The position numbers and the translations under genes are program-made. The notes under the pieces were generated by a model. It worked only from the letters and a program-made list of their open reading frames with translations, did no database searches and was not told the origin of the DNA. This document shows, one piece after another, positions 1 through 11,280 of a stretch of DNA of 64,000 nucleotides. The stretch is from the NCBI RefSeq assembly GCF_033958435.1, contig NC_134137.1, positions 254,494,501-254,558,500 on the forward strand, given 5' to 3'. This DNA comes from Carettochelys insculpta. Its lineage: Eukaryota; Chordata; Testudines; Carettochelyidae. Within the stretch, counting starts at the first letter, position 1. Each line of letters opens with the position of its first letter.

Positions 1-2318
1 CCTATTGACCTCAGCCTATGGAATTGATTCTGGAAGAACTTTTTACAAATCTTAGCTTAGTTAATATTAATTGGCTGTATGCATGTATTTGGGTAAAATC
101 TGAAATATTTATTGACCTGGTGGACAGTGTGTTCAATCTCTTGGACTGGTACAACCTTATATACAGGGAATAAGAGTTTAAGTAATGCTCACCATAATGG
201 ACTTGAATGTCAAGGTGGAGCCCAAGTCTGGATTGCATAAGGGGAACTGTATTTTTTTGGGTTTCTTGATAACCATTCAGGTATTATAGAAGCTGTTTTA
301 TGTCTGGCTTAATGAACTGAATTGTAAGAATGAATGAGCAGCTTCAAAGATGTTTTGCCCCATTGTTTGCAATTTGTCCTGATTTAACATTCTCAGTGTG
401 GCCTTTCTAATGAGAGGGAGTGTCAGCAAGAATTGTTTTAGCTTTTGCAGTTTCAAGTCTGAAACATCTAAGGCTTGACAGAGTGTTAGGGTTACCATAC
501 TTGAACTTTCAAAAAAGAGGACACCTCTGAGGGGGAGTGTATCAGTATCTACCAACACACACACATAAGGTGATTTGGTAGATGCTGATACAGATACCCT
601 CCCTCTCAGGGGTGTTCTCTTTTTTATATGGTAGGCCTATACAGTGTGTGAGGAAACAACAAAAGTTGGGGGCTTGATTCTGTTTGAATTATGCTTAGAA
701 AAATTAAGTAAAACATTCTGAAGTCACCAACGAGCAAATGACCTATACTACGTGTTAGGTAGCAACACCTGTCACTAAAAAACAACTCATCGCTGGTGAA
801 AAATTAGCTCTGTGAAAAGCATATGGTAGAGGCGAATACTGATTGTTATGCCTCACGAGTAAGTAGGCATTTTTCCACCCACAGATGAGGTAGTTTATGG
901 TTCAGGAATTTGAGTAATGGGAACTCAGTCAGTCATGCATTATGAGCATATACCCACAAGTGGGGATTTAATATTACACTAATCTTTGGAGAAATGTGAA
1001 TGAACTAGGCTACGTAAATATTTTTGGAATAATCCATAATAAGCATCAAGTACTGGGAAAGTACGTGGGAACTGAACAATTTTGATGATTCCTGTGTCAT
1101 GCCCTTGTCCTGTTCCCCAGAAGAGTTCTTCTCTACAAAGAGGGTATTTTGTGCAGCTGGTACTGACAGAGCTACAGTTTCAAAGCCACATGCAAGAAAC
1201 ACATGCCTGATCATCAGAAAGATGCAAAATTGTCAGTTTGAGTTTCTGCAGGTTTCAGCAAAAAGGACCCCATTTGCCACTGCCTTTTATAGTTAATTAC
1301 AACTGTAGTATGTGAGTGTAAATGTTACTGTTCTGATTTAGCAACATTTTTCACCTACTTGAACAAGTACAAGAAGCAAATCAATAGAGGCTAACACCCA
1401 GCGTATTTGGGCTTATTGTGCTTGATTATTTCACAACCCAGCTGTTTCTCTTTGCCATTCTCTTTAATTTTTCAAGTGAAATTCTACAAAAAATTCCAGA
1501 CTTTTTGATGCAGTCAATTGATTTTTTGCTTGGCCTTAACCTGAAGTAATAAGTGAGGGTTGAAGTTTGGTTCAGGTTCCTCCCAAATAATTTGTACAGA
1601 TTTGTGCACCTTTAGCTGGACAATTCTCACATAGTTTTTCACCATGAAAGTCTCCAGCACTAACCTTATAGAGGCCCTAACACTGGCAGGGAGACCCATC
1701 TGAGAGTTAGAAACAGGTTTGCACAATGATGATGTCCTCTGGTTTGTCTGTGGCCTCTTCTTAAATGTATAAAGGAGCAAGCCAACGTATGTGACTAACT
1801 TAAAACAATCGTTACATGAATTTGACAGCCATAAAAATGTGTCTTGGTCATTCCGAGCCTGTTGTTGGTTTTGATGAGTTAAGCAAAGAGCTATATTTGA
1901 AGCTACATTTATTGATGGCTTCATTGATATTGCTGAGTAATACATGTAACTGTGATTTGCATTTGTGATAACATAGCGTTATTGACAAAATCATAAAGGA
2001 CAGATAAAGAAACACAGGGTTATCTTTCAACATAGAAATTAATATATGCATATGCAATAACTGTTATGAACAGTATATGGGTTTTATATTTAGTTGATTA
2101 TATGTTGCTCTTAAAATTTTCCCAAAGTGTTGATTCAATGCTGAAAAAAACCACCACATAAAGTGATAGGACAAATTTTCCACTAATTTAGCTACTGAAG
2201 TCAATAAATTTGTGAAAACAGAGAATTCAGCCCTTGAACTCAATATATGTAGCTTAAAACTCAGTAGACGCCTCACAGGCAGAGGTAAAGATTTAGCTGC
2301 ATGACGTATAGCAATCAC
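1..2318 (-). other. Unassigned coding-like minus-strand fragments
   Basis: Open minus-strand stretches of 60-143 codons occur at 11-238, 298-487, 1514-1945 and 2064-2318. Some look protein-like (for example KLQKLKQFLLTLPLIRK, RTSSLCKP and LVENLSYHFMWWFFSALNQ) but they shift frame and carry stops between blocks. I do not recognise the protein. They could be an old processed pseudogene or transposon gene, or chance open frames. The rest of the interval shows no other structure except the foldback at 488-638. Confidence 0.2.
488..638. mobile_element. Short foldback element (MITE-like)
   Basis: Left arm AGGGTTACCATAC and right arm (reverse complement) ATAGGCCTACCATAT are terminal inverted repeats; inside, the AAAAAAGAGGACACC...ATCTACCAA arm pairs with an inverted copy across a loop near 560-575 (ACACACACACATAAGG). 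Arms are roughly 50-65 bp and diverged. The sequence cannot encode a transposase, so it is non-autonomous. Confidence 0.6.
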
Positions 2319-2483
2319 TTATTCTGTTTTAAAGAAAACATGTCTGACCATTTCACCAAAACTTGTTGTTGCTTGTGTGTGTTCCTGTGTTTCAACACAG
2401 AAGGAACATAGAGAAGTGTCAGAAGTAGAAGAGAGTTTCATGGGATTCAAGTACCCACACAAATACTTTTCATTAATACTTAT

Positions 2484-2580
2484 TAGCCCATGAAAATATA
2501 GGCAAGTCCGTTAAAGTATTTCCAAGCGACATAATGAAACATCCAACTGCAATTACCTTCAGTTTATGATATTTAGCTCC
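2484..2580 (-). pseudogene. Relic of a second SLCO1 copy: decayed coding exon 3
   Basis: Minus-strand translation gives GAKYHKLKVIAVGCFIMSLG and then NTLTDLPIFSWA, clearly homologous to the intact exon 3 at 45199-45331 ([20 protein letters not shown]). Only the last 97 of 133 bp remain: at 2581 the match stops abruptly at a GC-rich block. The donor that reads GGCTA|GTAAGTAT in the live gene is GGCTA|ATAAGTAT here, so the GT is lost. No neighbouring SLCO1 exon was found in 1-13,000. The most likely source is an old tandem duplication in the SLCO1 cluster; an intact paralogue with a skipped exon is less likely. Confidence 0.85.
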
Positions 2581-3000
2581 CCTTTTCCTGCCACCCCACA
2601 TCCCCCAGCCCTGCCCCCAATCCCTGTCTCCCAAACACACCCCCTGACCTCTCTAGGTGCCTTCCCTACCCAGCAGAGAAGCCAAGCGAGCCTGCTCAGA
2701 GCTGCGCTATGGCTGCTAGTACTGATGGAAGCTGTGGTCTGCTGCCTGGCCCAGTGGTGCTGCACTTTCCCTCCCCACCACGGCCTGTCAGTGGCAGCTG
2801 CTCCCGCCACCTTTCTTCCTCTCACCCATGGCAGTAGTCAGCCTAGCTCCCCCCTCTCCCCGACCTTACCATCCCCTGGAGCCATCCACAGCAAGTGCCC
2901 ACCAGCATTCCTGGGTGGCAGACAGACACATTTGCATGGTGACATCATTCTAGTCCCCAGGAGGTGGGGGTTGACGGTGGGGGGGTGGGTGGAATTTATA
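2581..3000. other. GC-rich block next to the pseudo-exon
   Basis: The C-rich block begins exactly where SLCO1 exon homology stops and ends at the microsatellite. It has open frames on both strands (for example 2566-3084 plus) but composition is low-complexity Pro/Ser/Leu with no family motif. It is probably an inserted repeat; no terminal repeats were found. Confidence 0.3.

Positions 3001-3001
<1 letters not shown>

Positions 3002-3040
<39 letters not shown>
3002..3040. repeat. (AC)n microsatellite
   Basis: Uninterrupted AC dinucleotides run for about 39 bases. Confidence 0.95.
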
Positions 3041-3043
<3 letters not shown>

Positions 3044-4383
3044 GACTGCTTACAATTCCACTTATTCCCTCTTCATCTAGGTAAGAATTCTTTGGAATCA
3101 GGAAAAGGAACTTGAACTGCATTAACAAAGATTTGGAAGAGGAGATGATGACGGTCGAAAAGATCTAACAATATTAAGCTTCTATCTAGTAAGTGCAATA
3201 TACAACAGTATTTGCGTGCTAATAGCTGACAAACTCTCAATCAGAGCATTATGTAGGAGCCTGTTAAAGACAATGCAACACTTTGACTCACAGGCATTCT
3301 GAGGCAGGACATGGCCAGTGACAGAGGTATTTGCTCAGATGTAGCATACAGACATTCACAAGAACACGTACGGCCAAAAGTGGGTGACCAGCTGGCAAAG
3401 GTGAAAAATCAGGATGGGAATGAAGGTTAATAGGCACCTATATAAAACAAACCTCAGCTATTGGTACTGACTCTATGCAATCAGGACATCTGGTCACAAA
3501 GCCACCTGCTGCTGTTGCCAAGAAAGCAAACCATTTTTTAGATCAAACTGTTTTCCATTTTCTTTAATTTCCACCTCCCCTCATGGAAGTAAGTTTGAGC
3601 CCTAGAAGCAGGATGGTCATCTTGTTTGTCCTTTTTCTTATAACAGGACTGATGCGTACTGAACACTACTGACTGTTCAGGACCCTTTCAGAACTCACAA
3701 AACCTTTCTGTGATTATGTTGGCCTAGGTCTAGTTTAATACCAATGTCACACTACCTCGGGCTTTAGTAAAATTGGTTCTTTAGGAAAATGTTTCATTCA
3801 ACTTTTTAAAGTTATATATGTATCATTCAGGTAAGTGAAACTATACCTATGAATCATGGATCCATTTATAATTCTAAATGTGCTAATGAGGGCCATTACT
3901 GAGAGTCCAGAAACATAATGGCTAAGTACTCAAGGTAATGATCAGTAAAAGGTTTCTGTGTTTCCTATAAGATCAAACTATGGCTGGTCCTAGAAAGACA
4001 TGTGGCCAGAAATCCTGGTACTAGACTCCAGCTTGAATTTGATATTTTTCCATGAGGCTGGGGCAACTAAATAGAGGATTCCTGCCCTGGGAAAAGTCCA
4101 TCTAAGGAATGGAAAGCAATCAGGCTTTTTTCTTCAGCTGACTTTTGAAACTGCCTCCCCACTTTAAGAAGCTGAACATGACAAAACCTGAAAACAAAGA
4201 ATTCTAAAGAACACAAAAATCTGCAGACCCAGATCAGTGAGCTAGAGAAGAGCTCTGTCTTGTACCTGAACTAAAGATAAGGGGTGTAGGACACACTATG
4301 AAACAATTTCCCTTAGTGCATCAGGCTTAATTGGTGAGTTTTGTTTATTTTGACTTAATAGCTTACTTTGATCTCTGATCTGA
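3041..4383. other. Intergenic, no gene seen
   Basis: A+T-rich unique-looking sequence with short open frames only. No exon, RNA gene or clear repeat was recognised. Confidence 0.4.
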
Positions 4384-4760
4384 TTGCACATTTCCAGGAG
4401 CAGCATGGGGCCAGGTCCCACCATGCTGCAGACTGCGTGCCTATCTCCTGTGCCAAGCTTAAGATGGCACTCAAACTCCTCCCGTGTCCATAGGTCTCAC
4501 CCATTCCTGCACCCAACACTCTGCCCGAGCCTGGAGGTCTCTTCTGCACCCAGGATGTTGGGGTGCAGGAGGAAGTAAGGTGTTCTACCTGTGAGGGAGA
4601 GTTAATATGCAGGAGGAGGCTCCATTTTGGGGCAAAGGCCTTCCCAGAGCTTGCACACCTCACTCTAGCATCCTAACACTTTCCCCCATCCTGGAGCCCT
4701 CTCCCGTATCCATGCCCCTTCCCAGAGCTCCCAGTGGAATCTGCTTGCACCTCTGATGAT
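4384..4760. repeat. GC-rich diverged minisatellite-like block
   Basis: Phrases of the type CCTGCACCC-AACACTC, GAGCCTGGAG and CTTCCCAGAGC recur irregularly, giving open frames on both strands without any domain. The pattern resembles decayed tandem repeats common in turtle DNA; I could not fix a unit length. Confidence 0.35.
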
Positions 4761-4811
4761 AGGAGAAGCAGCAATGGACTTAAATTGCTGAAAAGAGGTT
4801 TCAGTAGTGCA

Positions 4812-4990
4812 TTAGAAAAACTTCCCAAGTTTTAGGGTGGTTAAGCCCTGGGATAAAATGTCTAGGGAGGTTGTGGAATCTCCATCACTGAAGCTTAATA
4901 CGTGTTATAAAAGCACTTGTCAGGAATGGTTTAGATGGTGCTTTGTCCTTCTCTGCATGCAGGAGAGGCTGGAATTGATGACCTCTCAAA
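4812..4990 (+). mobile_element. CR1 LINE 3' fragment
   Basis: The phrases GGGAGGTTGTGGAATCTCC, ATCACTGAAG and GGCTGGAATTGATGACCTCT follow the same order as the 3' ORF2/3'UTR of the full CR1 at 55.1-58.3 kb, strongly diverged. It is a 5'-truncated old copy. Confidence 0.65.
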
Positions 4991-6398
4991 GTATGTATCC
5001 CTGAGCACCTCCACGTGTCACCTCTACAACTGAATTAATAATAATAAATTATAATAATAATTCTTTTTTTTGTTGTACAGTCGACCTGAAAACGCAAATA
5101 AATTATTCTGGGTGAACATAAACATAGGGAATTTTGTGTTTGCTCTTAGCAAAATGAAACACTGAAAACCAAATTTTCAATATGCTTCAGGCTAAATGTG
5201 TTATTCAACCAGCAACCATTTAAAAATATTCACCGCATCTCATTTTTGTGTCATTTTGATCCTTTTGTATCCCTGAGAGGCACACTTATACAGCTGACAT
5301 CATGAGGAGTCCTGTGCGACTTGAAAGCCTAACACATTTATGTGGCTACAAGTGTTTGTGGGTAGAAACCACTTTGTCGGATGCATGCAGTGAGACTAGA
5401 CAGCTTACATAGTTAATGTTTCATTGAGTTACATATATTCATGTGCTACTATGCAGGGTACAATCTGGAATGCTGAACAGCCATGTTGTGTCAATTCCCC
5501 AACCTGAGGTGCCTGTTAGACCACCCTGGTGTGAGAGCAATCAGGCCTGAGCATCTCTCACACACACCACCTCCAACATTGAAACTACTGCCTGCTCTAC
5601 TGCATGAGTGCTGTCCTCAGCCCTTTGTGAATTACACTGCAGGAAAGTAGCTGCAAACACCCAGGCCTGGGTTTGGCCCCACAAATGTTCCTTTTGCCTC
5701 TCTTGGACAATGTAAGCTCATATCACGTCTGGGGTTTTATTAATGTATTACAATGAGATGCACAAACTCTGTTATATGAAAGGGAATTCCCCAAACATGT
5801 CCATTCAACACTCTGGTTTGGATAAAACACTCAAACAAATTTATTAGCGATGTGAAGATGGAGTTTTAAGTGATACAAGCCAGCATGTATCCTAAGGACA
5901 TAAACGGCGCAACTACACCTAACTTAACAAGTGAAGTGAATACAAAACAAAGGGCCGCCACATGTTTCAGTTGCTTTGCTGGCTGAAGCTTACTGGGGAG
6001 AAGTAGGATGCAGGAAGTAGGTGTGCAGGAAGGTGCTGCAGCCCCCCCCAGAATGTGTACTCAGTGTGGCCCCAAGCCAGGATTCCAGCTGCCAGCCTGG
6101 TCCCAGGACCCCATTGATATCTTGAGAGGAAGGAAGGATTCTGTCCACTGGTTCCAGGGGCCTGATCACTGGGGGCCTGGCCAGGGGCTTTGCCACCAAC
6201 CCTGGAGTCCTGGCTAACTGCCTTGCTGCTGGCCCCTGGATCCTGGCTGCAGGACTCTGCTCCTGGCCCTGGCCCAGGGCTCCACTACTGCCCCCAGTCA
6301 TGGGCCCAGCCTGGGATGGTGAGATGAGTGGATGGGGTAAGTGGCATGGCTCTCCCTTAACAATTTTTGTAGTGCCATGGTTTGTATCAATGTGATAA
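4991..6398. other. Intergenic, no gene seen
   Basis: Mostly A+T-rich with an AATAAT-rich patch near 5037-5065. A GC-rich stretch at 6,000-6,320 repeats CCTGG/GGGCC phrases and gives short open frames on both strands; no family motif is visible. Confidence 0.35.
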
Positions 6399-6421
6399 GT
6401 GTGTGTGTGTGTGTGTGTGTT
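6399..6421. repeat. (GT)n microsatellite
   Basis: Uninterrupted GT dinucleotides. Confidence 0.9.
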
Positions 6422-6429
6422 TATGGCCT

Positions 6430-6830
6430 AGGGATTGTATTTTAGCTCCCTGGTGGAATTACAGAGGCTTCTTGTAGCAATTAAAATGATTAGGAGATAA
6501 TTAGTACTAATCTCTCAGCAGGTAGCAAGTCTGACAAAGCCTGATCCCCTGGGGCAAATTGCAGTGAGTGGTTTGACCTGGCTGAAGAAACATGGCAAAC
6601 AAAGAATTGAAAACTGTGAACCAGAGACCATCTGAGGCAAAGGTGAGAGGGCCTAGGTGACGAAGCAGTATCATTTGCAAGCACACGTTAGCTATTTTCT
6701 ATGTTATGAACTGTTTTTGCTCTGAATAAATACTCCTTTTCTTTGTGAATGACAGCCGATCATTGGTTTTTGTCCAGACACAGAGTGAGGTTTCAGGTGG
6801 TGAACTAAATTCACACCTGCTGGGGGAAAT
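6430..6830 (+). mobile_element. Possible LTR fragment
   Basis: AATAAA at 6724 is followed by a T-rich stretch (CTCCTTTTCTTTGTGAATG) and a polar tail, the order expected for U3-R-U5 of a solo LTR. No TG...CA ends or target duplication could be fixed, so the call is weak. Confidence 0.25.
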
Positions 6831-6840
6831 CATTATGAAT

Positions 6841-9360
6841 TCAGTATCCTAAATCCTCCAGGGTGGGCAGCAGATGGTGGAGGCCCCTATGAACAGCCAG
6901 GTGTGGCCCACAGCCAAGAAGCACACAAGGATGGGGTGTGCATCTGGGAGGCTCTGCGGGAGTGCTTTGCCCACACCCCATGATGACCCTTCGCAAGGCA
7001 CCCCCCCCCCGCACCAGAAGGTGCCCCAGAGCCGCACCTTTCCCCATCACCACCCTTCCCTTTGCCCCCCTCCAGGCCCCCTGCAACAAGGAGGGATACA
7101 GGGGTGGTGCTTAAAAATTTACTTGACAAAACAGAACTTTTTAAAACTAAACATTTTGTGCAACAGCTCTTTACAAAGGGCAAGGTGCCTGACTCTATAC
7201 AGTGGGGGTGGGGAGGGCTTGGGACATGGGCGGCAATCAACTGCAGGGGGGCATCTCAACTGGGAAGGCCCTTACTCCATGGTAGGGAAGAAGGTTGCTA
7301 GCTACATCAGCCATGAGATCCCCTCTTGCCCCACGGTCCGGGTCCCCCTTGGGGATGGGTTGGAGCCAGGATCATGGGGGAGTACAGAGGTGTGAGGGGG
7401 CTCATGATCATTGAGGGAAGGAGAGGGGGGTGCCTTGTGAAGGGTCATCATGGGGTGGAGGAGACATGGGGCATGGGGTCAGGTGTGCAGGGGTCGAAGT
7501 GGGAGCACCGGTAGCAATGGGAAGGGGTGAGGCAGGGCCTGCGGGTGAGGTGGTCTGGGCCAGCCAGGCCTCCATGAGGGCCAGAAGGTGGTCGACCCTG
7601 GTGGGCCACTATTCCGAGGTGCAAGCCTGCTCCCACTGCCACCCCTCTTCCTGCTGCAGCCACTGCTGCACAATGTCATTTTGCCACTGGCAGGAGGCTG
7701 TGTAGGCATGGAGGCTGTCTTCCTCTGGGTGGCAACATCCCCTCTGGCCACAGGCAGGCCTTGCTGCTGGCAGGGGTGGCGCCATCTCTCGGGGGGCACT
7801 GCTCCCAGTTCCGCTGGCTCCAGCTCCTCCTTGGGGCTGCCTGTCCATGGGTGGGGTGGGGTGGCTGGCCTAGTCCTCTGACAGTGCAACTCTATGGGGA
7901 TAGGGGAAGACAGTGTGTCCTTCCCTCAGCACCCTCCCACCAAGGCTCTGCCCCCTGCCCCCTGTGAGAAGCAGCCTCTATCCCTGGGCCAGGAGATAGG
8001 GCTGTCCGGTGTGCATGTGCCATTTGCCCCTGCATGGTGGGCCATGCCGCATGGGGACCCAGTGGTGGCACAGGAACCAGCCTGACTCCCCAGCTTGATG
8101 GGCTAGCGGCCTGCGGGGGGTGGGCCAATGACAGAGGGATCCCCTCAGCCAGGTCCTCCATAGGGCCCCCCACATGCATGTGGCTGGCAGCCTGTCCACA
8201 GGGATGGGGGCTGCCTGTTGCCTGCGGCTGTGCACGTGACCTGAGAGCCAACGTCCCCAGTCATGTGTTTGGGCTTGGGCCATTGCTCATGCAGCTGTCC
8301 CACTCCCAGTCATTGCAGGGGCATGCTCCCCCCACTCCCCCAGGGAACAGGGGCTCATGTGGACATCCTGGTGAGCCTCGTCGCATGCCCTGCCTGCTTC
8401 CTGGGGTGTGTGATGCATGGGGTACTCAGCGGACGGTCCCATGAAGTGGTCTGAAGACACCTGTGCCAGTGTGATGGCACTGGAGGGGCCCGAGTCCAGA
8501 GCTATGATGAGCCTCCCCTCGCTGGACTTAGGGTCAGAGGATAAGTGCTGGGCTGGCTCCAGTGGGGTTCCTGGCTCCTCTGCCACGGGCTGTGTTGGGG
8601 CAGGGGACTCCTTCCCAGGGTCATGTCCACCGTCTCATAGCGTGTTGCACCATCATTGACCCTGAGGTGGTGGTGGAGGTCTTCATAATAGGGGCAGGTG
8701 GCTGTCCCTGCCCCCAACATCCACTGTGGATCTGGAGCCCACATGTAGCCCTGGCAGAACAATTTTACCTTCTCCCACACCTAGTGAAGGGTGTGGCCAG
8801 GAGAAGCAGCTCATCGGCCCACAGGAGCAGGAAGGGGACTGTTTCCTGGAGCCCTGGGGTGCATCCTGAGAGCCCTCACCTGCATCCTAGGAGGGGCCAA
8901 GGAGGTCTCAGGCAGCCTGTGCCACTTTGACAGATTCAGGGCTTGGCTGCTGGGGTGTGGTGCTTGAATGAGCTCCTGTCCTGCATCCATGCCTCTAGCT
9001 TCCTGCACAGGGCTTCCAGGCTCCCTGTGCCTTTAAACAGAAACAGAGGCACAGACTGTAGAGCCCTGCTTGCTGCGGAGAGCGCTTCTCCTGGCTCCAG
9101 CTGTCTGGTGCGATGGAAGACTCCTCTGTCAACAAAAAGGTCCCTGGAGCATCTACACAGCTCTTTTCTCAACAGATTACTGTCAAGACAGGCATTATAC
9201 CTCAATGGGGAGAAATATAACGTGGCCTGAGACTGCACTGTGTTTTGTCGACAAGCTGTCGACAACGTGCATTTTGTGTGTGGACATGCCATCGTTTTTC
9301 CCCACAAAAGCCCGGTTTTGCCAGGAAAAGCCTCGCATGTAGCTGTAGCTAGGACAAGTC
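6841..9360 (-). mobile_element. GC-rich DNA transposon with Myb/SANT-like gene remnant (copy 1)
   Basis: A roughly 2.5-kb GC-rich insert in A+T-rich DNA. Read on the minus strand it begins near 9360 (GACTTGTCCTAGC), contains GTCGACAGCTTGTCGACAA boxes near 9250, a decayed Myb/SANT-like domain at about 8640-8780, and a C-terminal helix VDHLLALMEAWLAQT near 7555-7600. Start, boxes and C-terminal block all have counterparts in the same order in the plus-strand copy at 63,233-64,000. The organisation fits the DNA-binding protein gene of PIF/Harbinger-like transposons; no nuclease gene is visible, and the distal (about 6841) end is approximate. Confidence 0.55.
8502..8780 (-). pseudogene. Myb/SANT-like DNA-binding domain remnant
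   Basis: The minus strand reads VKLFCQGYMWAPD then GAGTATCPYYEDLHHHLRV. The KxLRQ-Y--A...CPFY-EL---L pattern is typical of the Myb/SANT-like proteins of Harbinger-type elements and their host derivatives, where this domain binds transposon ends. The upstream first helix is not open in the same frame, and frames shift downstream, so it is a pseudogene. Family assignment is from motif memory. Confidence 0.5.
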
Positions 9361-10342
9361 CACAAATCATGTGACACATGATATATGGATCCTTCCTGTC
9401 CTTAACAATGCAGATTCTTGACTGTTTCTAGCACTACCCTTTGGACAGTTGAGCTACATGTCACTTATGCATGAGCCTGGCATTTTTGTTAGCACAGGAG
9501 TGTAACATTACACCATTGTATTTGCAGAATGATTTACTACTTCTTTTTTAAGACCCGAGGTGGGTTAATTGCTTTGACATTGCTGCATGCACCGGAAAGA
9601 TCCATAACTTTCCACAATGATTTTCCACAACAATTTTTAAAGAATCCAAACCTACCCCAAGCCCGAAAAAACCTCCCTAGCTGATCATAGTCCTGAGCAA
9701 AGAGAGATAGAAGTTGGGGTCAAATGCTGAGATCCTCATTCAGTTTTCATTCATTTGCTACTGTGACTATATAGCGTCACAAGTTTTTGCTCAAAGATCT
9801 GAGGAGAAAATACAACCAACACTTAAAATAAGGAGGCAAAAAACCTCATATTTACTTCACTATCAGAATCATTTATGTCTACAGGGAAAATAAAAAGCAG
9901 GGTAAAAGAAAAATAAGATGATGCTAGCCTTTGGGATCTTAGAGCGTAGGAAGAGCTTTTACAGCTACCATGGGGAAATAGATTTCTAGAACTAAGATAA
10001 GTCCATTAATACATGACTATGTGATGAAATTAATGATGACTCAAAAACGGCTGAGATACTGAATTCCTTTTTGAAACCAGTCTTCAGTGGAAAATTAATA
10101 TGAGCAATGTAAAGCTACAGTTTTGTAAAACTATTTGTAAAATGCATAGAAGGAAATACTTGCACATTTTGAACACATAAATAAGACACTCTGGGAAGCC
10201 CACAAAACAAGTGTTAAGAGAATTAGCAAACACAGTGATTCACAAATGATGGCCACCTAGAATAACGGGACTACTTGTTTTGAAAAGAGAAAACAGCAGT
10301 CATCTTAGAAAATATGTTTCCATCAGACCATTTTCTCTTTAC

Positions 10343-10456
10343 CTGCAGAAACCATGTGACAATTTCATCTACTGCAGGAATATGGCCCTGATGTAATAAG
10401 GTTTTATGCATGAGGGTGTGGCAGCCTCCAGTGTACAAACTGTCCTTTCGAATCAT
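10343..10456 (-). other. Orphan exon-like segment with consensus donor
   Basis: Thirty-eight open codons on the minus strand (including YTGGCHTLMHKTLLHQGHIP and VDEIVTWFLQ) end exactly at CTGCAG|GTAAAG, a strong splice donor in phase 0. The peptide looks protein-like but I do not recognise it. No clear acceptor or partner exon was found. It may be a leftover exon, a repeat-derived sequence or chance. Confidence 0.25.
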
Positions 10457-10479
10457 ATTTCCAAATCACTTTGAACCTT

Positions 10480-11280
10480 TAATTCTCCAGCCTAAGGTAC
10501 TTACTGCTGCTTTACTGTGAGCACAAACCTGGCTCATTCACTCTCAATATGCAAAAATCGCACTACCTATATGCGTTACTTAAATGCTATCCCAGACACT
10601 CAAGACTTACACACACAACAATCCCAATCCGTTCTCTAGTCCCAGAAATGAGAGTCTGGTGCTGCCCAGTTCACTCACTGTGCAGCCCAAACTCGTATGA
10701 AGTTCACCTGTCCAACAAAGATTATATTTTTACCTAGCTTTATTAACCTGAGCAAAGATTGTCTCAAACACTTTACCCAAAACACACTGGTTTAGCTGGA
10801 ATTAAAAAAATAAAAGAGTTTATTACCTAATGAAACAATGTCTTTAGGGCATAAAAGCCAGAATTGGTTACAAAAGAAGCAAAATATAGAACATGCACTA
10901 ATTCCTAAACTTTATCCAACTAAGCCAGACTTGAACCAAGCAACTTTCTCATGCCACCAGATGCTGAAGGCAGTTCACTGTTCCTGATTCACAGCCTGTA
11001 TCTTCTTACAGCTTTTAGGTCAATAATGCTTCACTACCTTTCAAACAATCTTGCTCCATGAGTGAAGATCAGGGACGAGAGGTAACAAGGAAGTCATTGC
11101 CCCATATTTTATACCCTCATCCTTTCTTTCAGGAATATCCCCATGTTGGGATCCAGACAATTCCTCTATGGCGTATTGGAGAGCAGGTCCTAAAATCAGT
11201 AAGGATTAGCTATATCACAAACATTACAGAATTGGGCTCCAATACTTACATAGTTAAGATTATTATTCTTTGAGCGCCCT
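10480..11280 (-). mobile_element. Possible antisense LTR-like sequence
   Basis: On the minus strand AATAAACTCTTTTATTTTTT near 10,805-10,824 resembles the polyadenylation/R region of a retroviral LTR, preceded by about 400 bp of unique-looking sequence. No ends or flanking duplications were determined. Confidence 0.25.

Noticed and set aside
3002..3040. CRISPR-like or satellite array
   Set aside because: Simple dinucleotide repeat with no spacer structure; no CRISPR array exists in the window.
2570..3084. Retained 5' part of the SLCO1 relic exon beyond the GC-rich block
   Set aside because: Sequence around 3045-3075 showed only a few chance matches to the missing 36 bp.
7400..8700. Many overlapping open frames on both strands in the GC-rich block
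   Set aside because: Except for the Myb-like and C-terminal helix remnants, they are a product of high GC content; overlapping frames on both strands show no preferred coding strand.
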